A program made the translations under genes and the position numbers. Of a stretch of 28,285 nucleotides of DNA, positions 18,001 through 27,919 are shown piece after piece. Location: the NCBI GenBank assembly GCA_003427395.1, contig BFEA01000394.1, positions 1,110,868-1,139,152 on the forward strand. The letters are read 5' to 3'. This stretch comes from Chara braunii. Taxonomy: Eukaryota; Streptophyta; Charophyceae; Charales; Characeae. Every line of letters starts with the position of its first letter. Position 1 is the first letter of the stretch. The notes under the pieces were generated by a model that did no database searches, was not told where the DNA came from, and saw only the letters and a program-made list of their open reading frames with translations.

Positions 18001-18039
18001 CTTGTTCGTATCACACGTACCTAGTAATTCAATCTACAG

Positions 18040-18430
18040 ACCAACGATTGAAAAAATGACGGTCAGGGAATGATCGCCAAGGGAGGACACACGAGGGATA
18101 GTAAGATAGTGGAAAGAGATTGCACGCAAGATTAATGGTGAGAAGAAACGACGGGCAGAGAGTTGATTAGAGCGGGATGATGAGAGAAAAAAAAAGGAAT
18201 AGAATGATATAAAAAAGGCAATTGCAGCAAGTACGAAGGAGTACGTTGAATGCAGAGTTTGCAGGGATGCCAAGAGAGGAAGCAGTTTGTTTGAACGTGT
18301 GTCCGGGATTGGGCAGACGGGTGACACTCCCTTCCGTACACGTTTTGCGTCCTTGAAATTGTTGTAAGCCGGTCGGCTGCCCAAGTCCCGGCTGGCCAGC
18401 CCATGCAAAAACCGAGGAAAGTCTCAGCAG
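18040..18430. other. Non-coding interval, nothing recognised
   Basis: Unique mixed DNA after the CT-rich block. No repeat or gene is supported. It ends at a 37-base poly-A tract. Confidence 0.5.
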
Positions 18431-18471
<41 letters not shown>

Positions 18472-18835
18472 ACAAATTCCCAACAAAAACTTTGTTAAGC
18501 AGAAAAATAAATTGAGCAACTTTCGCTTGAAGGTCACATTGAAATTCCTTACCGTCATTGCTTCGTTTTTGTTTTTTTGTTTTTTTTTGAAAGGAGGCTT
18601 TGAGATGTTGTCATTCATCTGATTGTTTGCAGGTCATTTCGGACGGTTTTGTTGTGCTCGTCTTGTTCCATCTGCTTTTCGGATTGGTGGATGGTAACTT
18701 GAAGTGGCAATGAACGCGCAGTTTTCTTTCTGTTCTTCCTCCCCACTGTTTCCCTCGTCGTCTCGTTTTTGTTTTTGTCATTTTTTCGGAAGACGGCCTT
18801 GAGATGTTACCATTCATCTTGTTGTTCACAGTTTC
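18431..18835. repeat. Poly-A37 and a ~90-bp direct repeat
   Basis: An uninterrupted run of 37 A lies at 18431-18467. Downstream, TTTTTGTTTTTTTG...GGCTTTGAGATGTTGTCATT near 18566-18618 recurs at 18766-18815 as GGCCTTGAGATGTTACCATT, about 205 bp away. Confidence 0.75.
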
Positions 18836-18839
18836 ACAG

Positions 18840-19460
18840 TTGGTTTACGCCGCACATTTGACACATGTACAAATTCCGCTGTTCAGACGGACGAGGCCAG
18901 GGTCAGATTCATAAAAGCACTTGACGGGGCTATAAACTGTAGCGAAAAATAGAGCATAATTTTTCCAACGGTTTCAATTTGGATGCTCCTGTGGTGGTTC
19001 GTATATTTCGTGAAATAAAGCACCGCTTGTTAACAGTCACTGCTGTAAAAAGTCCTGGTAGTTCGTCATTCACATTTTGCTCGAATGGAAAACACCAGAT
19101 GGTGATCACATGCCTTCTCCACCAAACGGATCGACCGAAAACATACTTAAAGCAAGTCAGCAGCTCAGGATAATGCATCAGAGCAGACCACATACAACAT
19201 CCATGTATTGGGATGATATGAATTTTCAAAAAAGACAAAAAAGAACAAGCGGAAAGCAGGCTAGGCATATGTCAGGAAGCATTACAACAACCTTAGCATA
19301 AACCCAGGTTATATTACTAAGGGGAAAAAAAAAATAGAGCATTTTAAATTTCAGGACATTGCATCGATTTGCTTCAACTGTATAGCAGAAGGCATCATGA
19401 TGTTGTGTTTGTTATCGAAACGGGGATGCTATACGGAGTTACAACACACATGAAGAGCTT
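18840..19460. other. Interval with a weak possible reading frame
   Basis: A 74-codon plus-strand frame at 19077-19301 contains protein-like charged sequence (YWDDMNFQKRQKRTSGK) but no recognisable domain. The start is arbitrary, and it could be an exon remnant of a mobile element. The rest shows nothing I can name. Confidence 0.3.
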
Positions 19461-19735
19461 CAGTAAATGAATGAATGTCTTGAAATCCGGTCAAATACCC
19501 AAAATGTGATCTGGGAGTTCCTCTTTCTCTCTCTCTTTTTTTTTTTCTCTCTCTGTCTTTCTATATATCTAACTATCTATCCATCTATCTATTTTTTTGC
19601 ACCGTTGTCTACATCTTTTCAACATTATGGATATTTACACGAGAGCGTTGGTCGACATTATTAGAAAATTTTGTTTGACTCTATGTATGATAAAAGTAGA
19701 GAAGAGTAGCCCTTGTATAGAAGATTTATCCACAA

Positions 19736-20011
19736 GAGAGAGAGAAAGAAAGAAAAAGAGAAAGAGAGAAAGAGAGAGAGAAAGAAAGGAGGGACTTGTG
19801 CTTTCCATTACGATTGGCATTGCTCAAAAGAATGATAAAAAATCAAGAGAAAACTAGAGCGCGGTCATGTATACAAATGAGTTCCAGGTCCAATCGGGGT
19901 ATGTCATGTTCGAAAGATGCCTGGAATGCATTCAGAACCTGTTTTCTTGGTTGCACAAGAATTGCGCCAATGCATCTTGATCCCGGGCATGCAAGCAAAG
20001 AGAGAGAGAGA

Positions 20012-20076
<65 letters not shown>
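19736..20076. repeat. GA/GAAA microsatellites
   Basis: Purine GA/GAAA tract at about 19736-19790 and a pure (GA)n run at about 19998-20076. Confidence 0.95.
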
Positions 20077-20078
<2 letters not shown>

Positions 20079-20089
20079 TGAGGGAGAAA

Positions 20090-20442
20090 CGAAAGGCGGA
20101 CAGAGACTGGCAAGTTTGGTCTGCACAAAGACGTTTCAACCATTCAGCCTTCCACATCCTCATGCTAACACCTCTGTGGTCACAGTTTTGCGCCAACTCA
20201 GGACTTCGCATAAACCGGCAAATCCAACAAAATCCAAGGATCTCGCTGTCGAGCGCATCGATCCGGCACCGCACGAGGCAGCGCGGGACCCTCCCGGCCG
20301 CGTCACGCAGGAGTTGGTTTAAATCTTTCGTCGCGAATATACATGGAGCTTCCGCAAGCCGCTCCGGCCCAGTGCGCCAGCCATACCTCCCGCGAGCCCC
20401 TACGACAGGATAGGGCCTACGCGAGGCACGACCTACCTCCAC
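20090..20442 (-). CDS. Possible minus-strand coding fragment, unrecognised
   Basis: GC-rich DNA is open on the minus strand from 20442 to the GA microsatellite at 20076. The peptide includes IFATKDLNQLLRDAAGRVPR and CRIDALDSEILGFCWICRF, which look like a folded protein. Opposing frames are shorter. No family is recognised. It runs into the microsatellite without a natural C-terminus, so it would be a fragment. It could also be a chance frame in GC-rich DNA. Confidence 0.25.
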
Positions 20443-21125
20443 CTTACGGGAGCTGTCACCTCCCTTCGGTGGGCGTATCCCCGCCGAGCTACCTGTCCAC
20501 AGTACGAAAGTTAATTAGTTGCAAACGCAGAGGTGGACCAGCCGAGGGCGTTTCTCGTTTGCTGTAGCGTAGGGGGTACACGAGGTAATATGCCTCTATC
20601 GGACCTGTACGCGAACCGACATCCTTGGGGGCTGAAGTCCCAAGCGCGATTCGTCGTCGGTCGACTAGGACGCATCCCACACACCACGCGTACACCACTC
20701 TAACAAACACAAAAATAAAACACACACACGCACACATACGAAACGACACAATACAAACAATGCTCCTAGCCCCTCGGTATCCGTCCTATAACTTTCCGAT
20801 GCGGAAATCGGATAAACGTCGCGCGCGAGACTTAGTATAAAACCGCGCGGACGCAGGGCCTACTCTTATCGACTAGCAATGCAAGCGTACGCAAGCAGTC
20901 GCAGTGATGGCGTACCATGTAGTACCCATACTCACGCAGTCTTCGTTAATCTCGGGGGTCGCATTCGACACTCAAGTGTCGGTTAACATGCGCCTTGAGG
21001 GTTAATCTGTCGACGCTGGACAACCGCCAAGCGCGGTTGAAGACCACACACCCTCTTCTGCACTCTATGCAGAGTGAGTGGTACACAGGTCCATACCTGT
21101 GGTGGCAGTCGTTTCTTACTGCCCT
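20430..21125 (+). ncRNA. Dense stem-loop array, candidate structured RNA or leader
   Basis: Five perfect stem-loops follow one another at 20966-21123: CGACACT/AGTGTCG (20966-20981, nested in CGCAT/ATGCG 20960-20992), CAACCGC/GCGGTTG (21021-21039), CACTCT/AGAGTG (21061-21076), CACAGGT/ACCTGTG (21084-21101) and GGCAGT/ACTGCC (21104-21123). Upstream are GCAAACG/CGTTTGC (20521-20562), CTTGGG/CCCAAG (20624-20644) and GGGAG/CTCCC near 20448. A TATA box lies at 20836. The set does not match tRNA, 5S, U-snRNA or SRP RNA that I can recognise. It may be the leader of an LTR element or a novel RNA. Confidence 0.45.
20836..20842 (+). promoter_or_regulatory. TATAAAA core promoter candidate
   Basis: TATAAAA sits between GC-rich flanks (CGCGCGAGACTTAG on the left, CCGCGCGGACGC on the right). 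It is about 125 bp upstream of the stem-loop array, so a start site near 20865-20872 is plausible. It would fit the U3 TATA box of an LTR or an independent pol II promoter. No LTR boundaries are established. Confidence 0.4.
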
Positions 21126-21129
21126 GGAG

Positions 21130-21950
21130 ATGAGCCCCAATTCAGGCCCGGACGGAAGTTAAGAGGTTTGACTTTGATAGCTGTCACGGACTACAACGTC
21201 CAACCATAAAAATTTCTAAACAGCAAAGGATGAAAGGGGGTCTCCCTTTTCTCTCAAACCCATAATCTGTTTAACCCTTACGCACGGTCTATGTAGGCCG
21301 CACGAAAACACTCGAGACATATATATACACATATATGTAGAGGGTTATTAATATAGGACAATCACTTCGTAGAGTCACAGTGGGACTCCTCTCAACCATA
21401 TATATATGTATGTGAGCGCAGACAGTCAAATCCCAAGTCCGAATCACCAAGCATACCTGCAAGCACATCAAAGATTCAACCAGAAAGTTCATGAAATACA
21501 CGGGGTCAACTTCAATCATTCTCTGCGCTCATACCCCTTGCTTTAGCCATACAAACCTCACTCGTGTGCAACTCCCAAAAATAAATACTTAGTACTTCAG
21601 TTTAATGGTCATTCAATAAAGTCCGGGTGAAAACACAATGAAACAATTCAGACCACAGGGCTAAAACCTTTAGGTTGAGTGGCAGGCGTGGATTCGAGTC
21701 GAATCGTAAACCGCCGACTTGTTATCAATGATAACAAAAAATGATCCTTATAGGACCAAGTTGAACCTAGCTCAAACAACAGAAAAATTGTGGGCATTTT
21801 TTTGGGCGGTTTATCAAATGTGGGCACCCCTTTTAAACTGTTGGTTTCGTGTTAATAAACAGTTTGGCGGGGGTCGTGTCATGTGTTCCACCAAAAGTGA
21901 AGGAACTCAACGTTGATAACATATGTCATAAACATGCGACACTGTGTTCA
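21130..21950. other. Non-coding interval; AT-rich with TATA-type dinucleotide runs
   Basis: TGTCACGGACTACAACGTCC near 21181 resembles the start of some LTRs (TG...), but no partner end was found. ATATATATACACATATAT near 21320 and CATATATATATGTATG near 21399 are palindromic AT runs. No coding is supported. Confidence 0.4.
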
Positions 21951-21954
21951 ACAC

Positions 21955-22045
21955 TTGTTCAATTGTTGAAAAGCTGTTGAAAAGTTGTTGAAAAGTTGTT
22001 TACAAGTTGTTGAAATGTTGTTGAAAATGTGATGATCAACTGTTG
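21955..22045. repeat. 11-12-bp degenerate tandem repeat TTGTTGAAAAG
   Basis: About seven imperfect copies of (C/T)TGTTGAAAAG follow each other, one of them changed to TTGTTTACAAG. Confidence 0.85.
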
Positions 22046-22119
22046 AATATTTCAGATATTATTGGGAATATTTGAAATTTGTCAGAAAACTGACCCTGTT
22101 GCTATTTATCATATTCGAG

Positions 22120-22125
22120 ATCGAG

Positions 22126-22189
<64 letters not shown>
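22120..22189. repeat. GA microsatellite
   Basis: GATCGA repeats grade into (GA)n and end in a G run. Confidence 0.95.
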
Positions 22190-22193
<4 letters not shown>

Positions 22194-22640
22194 GGGGGTC
22201 ATCTTCCCTCCAAAACCGATGGATGTGAAAGAAATTCATACGCGGGTTAGTTACCGAGTGCCAATTTCCAGCATCATTACCATGCACGACAAGAACATGG
22301 CACGCAGTAGTAAACCAGTCATGTACTTCTCGCCCAGCATTAAGATGAACATGTTTTGTAGTGTTTGCCCAATACTGCTTTGTGACATCATATTCAACAT
22401 TTTTGGAAGTGCGTAATGCGTTTTCTGCAAACGGCCCCAACGATTCATGTTCTTGCAAAATCATACGTTGACATATTTTGGTCCACATTACACATGACGC
22501 ACTGCGTATCCTTGCAAGACAAGCAACAATGCGTACAATAAATTGATACTGAGTAATGTGAGATGCGAAACGCAAATGCTACTTGATGGTCGAAACACAT
22601 CCATGACACGTCTTGTACAAAACCATTTATTAAATAACAC
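22190..22640 (-). pseudogene. Minus-strand coding remnant, unrecognised
   Basis: Read on the minus strand from about 22640, a frame gives CHGCVSTIK, then TAG (22579-22581), then an uninterrupted protein-like stretch to the GA microsatellite at 22189. It includes MWTKICQRMILQEHESLGP, TKQYWANTTKHVHLNAG and NPRMNFFHIHRFWRED. The mix of aromatic, charged and hydrophobic residues argues for real former coding sequence. The single stop is one C-to-T change from a Gln codon. I recognise no family. WTKIC is faintly reminiscent of Myb/SANT-like domains, but this is not evidence enough. It lies downstream on the same strand as two other coding-like blocks (24126-22911 and 25716-24472) and may belong to one mobile element. 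Confidence 0.4.
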
Positions 22641-22701
22641 ATGTTTGTTTGTTGTACACTCAACCCAAAGGGCTTTCCAGAGTCTTTTTTTTTCAAATAA
22701 T

Positions 22702-22702
<1 letters not shown>

Positions 22703-22749
<47 letters not shown>
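22703..22749. repeat. CT microsatellite
   Basis: (CT)n of about 46 bp. Confidence 0.95.
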
Positions 22750-22753
<4 letters not shown>

Positions 22754-22910
22754 ACACTTTGGTCCTCATTGGCTGTGTGTCATGCCACTGACTGTCAGTG
22801 GAGGTGCAGCTCATGTCCCCTCCAACACCATCGCCCACCTCCCTCCCCACCCTGACCTTGTTCCACCCCCAACCCCCCTCGATCCACTTCCGGACCCCTT
22901 CTTCTCCTTT

Positions 22911-24126
22911 TCACAGCTTTGCGCACAAACTTTCTTCGTCTCTCTCTCTGCCCGCACATTTGTCCACGGTGTGCGCAATGAACTCAAGTTCAAAATCATC
23001 ATTTGTTGTAGTCATGTTATTGGCGTCTCCCCTCTGCACAGCAGGCAACCCAGCTCTGTACAATGCGACGGCCTTGTCTGCAACAGAAACAGCACGGTCG
23101 AGCTTGAAGATAGAAAAGCTTAAGACCGTGTCTCGAGAGCGGACCGATGCAGCGATCTCTTTCTTGATAGCTGCAAGTTTTTATATTTGGTCCGCTGCTT
23201 TACTGGTCTTTGTCGTCTGCTCGACTTCACTTTTCAGTACCAGCTCCGCAAATGCTAGTTGCTGCAACGTCACGCCAAGGTTGATGACATTTTTTCTCAT
23301 TTGAAAAACTTTTGTCAGTGCTGTCTTGAAAGGAGGAGTGCTCCACGGATCATTGTCGCTCCTTCTCCATATTGTGTTCCCCTTCATCTATGCCCGCATC
23401 CTGTTGCGAGTTGGAAGCAGGTGATCCGTTTGAGCTGACCGGACCAGCGGCAGACCTTTTTCGGCCCAAAACCAATGCTTCAATTGCCATGATATCTCGC
23501 CTCGGACCGTTGTCATAATCCAATTGCATTCCCCGATCACAACTTGGATTTCGTTCGCTGCCATGTGCAACCGTAGTCCTTCCTCCGCATGTTCTCCTAT
23601 CAATTTGACAGTTGTTTGTAGCGCCGTGAAAAAAAATGTCCTCCGATGAGTACAGTGTCGCATCCTTTGCTGCAGAAAAAACAAAGACCTTCGCCACTGA
23701 ACGAAACAGTCTATCTTTCATTTTCTTTGTAAAACCCCTGGTTTGTTGCTCTGTTGTTGCAGCTGTGCTTTTTCTTCTCGTCTTTTCTTCTCTTGCGCTC
23801 TTGGGGGCTGCCTCTCGTTGTCGCCGTGTCTCTTCCGCCGCAAGGGACTCGCGACGGGTGATTTGTTGTGTTCGACCAGTTTCCCCCTCTGCTTTTTCCG
23901 CGGCGGGACAGAGAGCACTGCTTCTGTCCTGCGGACTATGTTCGTCTCCTGTCTCTTGAATTGGGGAATATCCATTATGCTATGTCTTTGCTTGACTGTC
24001 TTCTTGTCTTCCTTTGCTGTCCTCTCCCCCTTCTCTCTCCTCCCTGTGGACTTCAAAGACTTGCACAGATCCTCGTACCTTGGCTTCAGAGTCATTCTCT
24101 TCAGCCTTATGAAAAGCTTCTGACAT
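22911..24126 (-). pseudogene. Minus-strand coding remnant: basic region plus coiled-coil-like C-terminus
   Basis: From an ATG at 24126 the minus strand reads MSEAFHKAEENDSEAK. After a shift it gives a strongly basic stretch (RREKGERTAKEDKKTVK, PPRKKQRGK, RRKRHGD) resembling nuclear localisation signals. The middle needs frame changes (SVAKVFVFSAAKDATLYSSE, then TALQTTVKLIGEHAEEGLRL, then RKRSAAGPVSSNGSPASN). The last part (VINLGVTLQQLAFAELVLKS, then AADQI, then TAA at 23181-23183, then KLAAIKKEIAASVRSRD) is helical and coiled-coil-like. It ends at a TGA at 22911. It is clearly coding in character but broken by several frameshifts and one nonsense codon. It follows the C48 protease remnant on the same strand, with a (GATA)/(GA) microsatellite just upstream. 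The family is not recognised; it may be a second gene or exon of the same mobile element. Confidence 0.45.
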
Positions 24127-24219
24127 GCACGAATTCACAAACACACGTTAGACATGGAATGATTTGGCACATGGAACGACCATTTGTCATCCGCCACCGT
24201 AGGCGAGATTTTCACACGC

Positions 24220-24220
<1 letters not shown>

Positions 24221-24275
<55 letters not shown>

Positions 24276-24276
24276 T
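24221..24276. repeat. GATA/GA compound microsatellite
   Basis: (GATA)5 passes into (GA)n. Confidence 0.95.
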
Positions 24277-24471
24277 CGAACGTTTTTTGCCGTTGTGACA
24301 TGAAAGACGACATTTTTTTTCTATGATACATCACGCATTCAGCCATCAAGTAACATGCATAAGTTGGCTACTGCGTGCCGATTGGCTTCTCTACGACATG
24401 TGAGGTTTGTATAATTGCACGCGGTTGTCAACTTCGTGTTTCGATACCGGGTTTCTATCATGCCCTTGTAA

Positions 24472-25716
24472 TTACGAACTTCCACTCCGTGTTCCATCTA
24501 TGAGATATCTGAAGACATTTTCTATGTCACACGCTGCTGCGGTGTTATATCCTTTTGCCATTGCAGCACACTGCGCAAAGCGTTGTACCATTGACTGACG
24601 AAATCTCTCAACCGTTCGTTCGTTGACCTCCATCGTGCTAACAACTTCTGTTATATATTTTGCAGTAATGTTCGTTCCCTTAGTCACGTTTGCTAACTTT
24701 CGCATCAATTCAGCTTCCACGCAACAAACGTAAACACCACAGTCCGACGTATTGGTCTGTTGCGAACATTCCGCATATACTATGTTAGATCCAAGTAGAT
24801 CTTTGCATGTCACCCACGACGTGTCCACGGTCTCGGGAGTCAACACCCCTGCTTTGTCTGCCTCGTTGAGGTATTCATACCACAAAAATGTGCGCAACGC
24901 CTTCCATTCCTGTCGGCCGCTCTCTTGAAAGGAATCCATGACGATCGCAACAGGTCGTTTCTGGTCATCATTGTCCTCCGTGACCGCCAAAAACCGACCG
25001 ACATTCAGTAACAAGAGCAATTTCCAATGGTTTTTGTGATTCACAGGGATGAGAACAACAACTGTCATTCGCAACTCATTGCTTATTCGACGCAGCTTTG
25101 CAGGTCTACTCTTGATGCGCTCTTGTCATCCTGCTTTCGCGACATAAACCTTCTGATTGACGATGACTGCGGGATGCCAGAAAGTTGTGCAAACATGAAG
25201 TGTCGTGTTGTCCTGTGCAGAAAAATGTTCTTCATAGACGGACTGTAAGTACATATCGATTACGGCGTCGTTCAGCCGCTGCTTCGCACCCAATCGCAAT
25301 ACGTCCCGTTTCGTTATCGCTATGGCGTGTCTTCTTCATTTCCACGTGAACGGGAATAAGTGTTCCTCGTCCACCCTCTCGGGGCTCCTTCCAGCCTATG
25401 CAGCCATACCTCTCGATCGATTGCCCCCTGCAATACTGAACAAGGGTTCATGCACCATCTGAGGATATTGGACGTCATCTGTGGTCATCATCTGGTACAT
25501 TTTCGCATACCACGGGTCCTCCAGTATCCTCTTTCATCGCTTCACTGATCTCTCACTGCTCAATGGGAGCAACGGTTCGGTGACACTTGGTCCACATGAC
25601 TGTTCGTCATTCCTTGCTGTTTCTGAACTGTCCGTCGCTTTTGAGCCCATGATACAACCCTTGCCATCTACCCCCTCGTTGATTTTGTAAGATTCGCTCA
25701 TCTGAACACCCCTCAT
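24472..25716 (-). pseudogene. Ulp1-like (C48) cysteine protease, four in-frame stops
   Basis: One minus-strand frame stays in register for about 415 codons from 25716 to 24472. It is broken only by TGA (25534-25536), TAG (25396-25398), TGA (25336-25338) and TGA (25126-25128). The N-terminal part is Ser/Thr/Glu-rich (SKATDSSETARNDEQSCG), followed by ILEDPWYAKMYQMM. Then comes a Ulp1-type domain: DVLRLGAKQRLNDAVIDMYL resembles the LND-x-VI entry motif. VVVLIPVNHKNHWKLL carries the catalytic His of the HW pair (about 25027-25029). PVAIVMDSF carries the Asp (about 24934-24936). CSQQTNTSDCGVYVC carries the oxyanion Gln and the catalytic Cys (about 24739-24741). The family removes SUMO or related modifiers. 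In plants many copies sit in MULE- and CACTA-type transposons, and this copy is probably one. The last 200 codons, holding the whole His-Asp-Cys set, are uninterrupted. Confidence 0.75.
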
Positions 25717-26570
25717 TCTCCGTCATACAACAGATGTCACGGCTGATGGACAAAGGTTGCAGTGTCAGTCTAAATCGGCTTCTCCACAATTCTTGAAAAC
25801 GCTTATTTTTTTGCTCATTGTCTTGCCACTCCTTCCAGTGCAGAGTGTCGTTCTGGCGTTACCTCGACCTCAACACTTCCTGCGTTCCTGCGCCACCTGC
25901 GTCCTGGGCTCATGCAGCATGAGGCGAACACATCGCGAAGTGGCCACGGGTCAATGAAAACGCTGCATTGTCGTCACATCCACCCTGCTGGCCAATGAAA
26001 ACACAGCAAACATTCGGAGCTTGAAACATCCTTGGTGTGCCCAATTGAAAAGGGCCCAGACGCTCATCGATGGACTTGGGCCTGGGCGCAGATACTGGGG
26101 CCCGACCGTAAGCTATCGGAAACTTCCACGGCCAGGCCCAGGCACCCCAGCAGCCCAGACTCTGGCATGCTGGCCTAAGCAGGCAATGCAGGCATGCTGC
26201 TGCGCTCGCACGCAAGTGTCTGCATTGCGCATTTGCTGGCTGGCGTGCAAGCCCTGGCGGGCGCTAAGAGGTGAGGGGCGTTGCTGGTCAAGGGGCTCTA
26301 GCAGCCATAGCCGGCCTGCAGGGCGCGAAGGCAGAGGAGGGTGATAGGGGTCTTCGGGAGCGGCGCAAAAATGGGTGGTCAGGGGGTGATGAGGGAGACG
26401 GGAGTACGTACCTCGTGTATGTGGGAGGTCGGCAGTGGTGTTGACGTCATGTACACTGGTCTTCGAAGTCGAAGTGAGCCTGTTGCAAGAACGTAGTTAG
26501 GCTAGGTAGGACGAGTAGAGTAGGCTGGGCGCTGAGCGCCAGACAAGAGGAACGACGTTGAATACTGCGT

Positions 26571-26965
26571 TGGTGTGGCCTGAGGACTTGAACATTGGCT
26601 CACAAGTTCATTGTATTGCTCTTATTTGGATGGAATCATGGTGCATTTGAGCTCTCTGCTGGTTAGATGACTATCTAGACTTCTGCATGATTTTGCAATT
26701 TGGTTTTCTGTATATCACTCTCGCTCATATTCCGTGCACAATGTAAAAAAAAAAAAAAAAAAAAAAAAATGGTGACACGTGGTGCGTTGGTGTGTCCTGA
26801 GGGCTTCAACATTGGCTCACAAGTTCATTGTATTGCCTCTTATTTGGATGGAATCTTGGTGCATTTGAGCTCTTTGATGATTACATGACTATCTGGACTT
26901 CTGCGTGATTAGGACTCAATTTGGTTTTTTGTATATCTCTCTCGCTCATATTCCTTGCACAATAT
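26571..26965. repeat. ~180-bp tail repeats separated by poly-A (first unit)
   Basis: GCGTTGGTGTGGCCTGAGGA, then GAACATTGGCTCACAAGTTC, GGTGCATTTGAGCTCT, TGACTATCT and CGCTCATATTCC(G/T)TGCACAAT form a unit at 26571-26742 and again at 26781-26963. Between them lie an A28 tract and GGTGACACGTGGT. The A-rich boundary suggests head-to-tail retroposon insertion or tandem expansion. Confidence 0.85.
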
Positions 26966-27919
26966 CACAACACATACGAGGAATAAGCCCTCACAGGGCC
27001 CTTATCAGACATGCACATGTTCTGGGCAGTGACCCTCAGCAAGCCTTGTGCCCGCCCTAAGTGAAGGCGGGCCTGATTATTCACAAGAGGCCAAAATTTG
27101 ACAATTTTCAATACTTGGGTATTCAGACAGTTGCAGCACGCCAGTTGGTTACGCAGAAACGTGAGCCTCCCAGCTCGGTCCAAAAGCATGGGCTACGCTG
27201 TACAGTTGGCCCGGGTGGTTGTGCCGTGGGCACACACATTATGAGGCAGATACATCACGAAGTGGCCACGGGCCTTAAAGAAAGCAGCATTGTTGTAGTG
27301 TCTACCCCGTAGGTCCATGCAAATGCAGAAACAGACAAAGTCTGGAAAATCCTGGGTAAGCCCAACTGTAATGGGCCCAGGCCCTCAACTGTAGAGAAGG
27401 GACTGGGCGCAGACACTGGGGCCCTACCGGAAGCTACCGGAAGCTTTGCAGCCAGGCCCACACGCAGCCAGCAGAGGCTACCACTTCCATATAGGAAGGA
27501 GGGCAGCCTGCGTCTGGCATTCTGGCCCACGCAGGCATTACAGTCACACTGCTGCATTGCTACGGGAGTGGCTGCGTGCTGCGTTAGCGAGTTGGCGCGC
27601 ATACAGGCACTCGGTGGTGAGTGGGGTGCTGCAGGGCAGCAGGGCGCTAGCGGCCATAGCAGGGCTGTGGGGCGCGTGTGCAGGTGATGGGCGATCGGTG
27701 GTCTTCGAGAGGAGGTGCGAAGAGAGTGGGGGTCAGGGGGTGATGAGGGGAGATGAGATACGTACCTGGGTACATAAGGAGGTCGACTATGGTGTTGACG
27801 TCATGTACATTGGTCTTCAAAGTCGAAGTGAGTCTGTTGCATGAATGCGGCTGTAGTACAATAGACTAAATAGAGTAGATAGGGCGCTGGGCGCCATAAA
27901 GTAGGAGCGACCTTGGATA

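Noticed and set aside
21120-21170. 5S rRNA-like GGAAGTTAAG
   Set aside because: Only a ten-base resemblance to the 5S internal region. The remaining 5S domains are absent.
21660-21720. tRNA-like motifs (TTGAGTGG and GATTCGAGTC)
   Set aside because: The A- and B-box-like motifs are only about ten bases apart and no cloverleaf can be folded.
22798-23304. 168-codon plus-strand open frame
   Set aside because: The opposite strand carries a better helical, coiled-coil-like coding sequence over the same DNA. The plus frame starts in a Pro/Ser-rich tract and has no recognisable domain.
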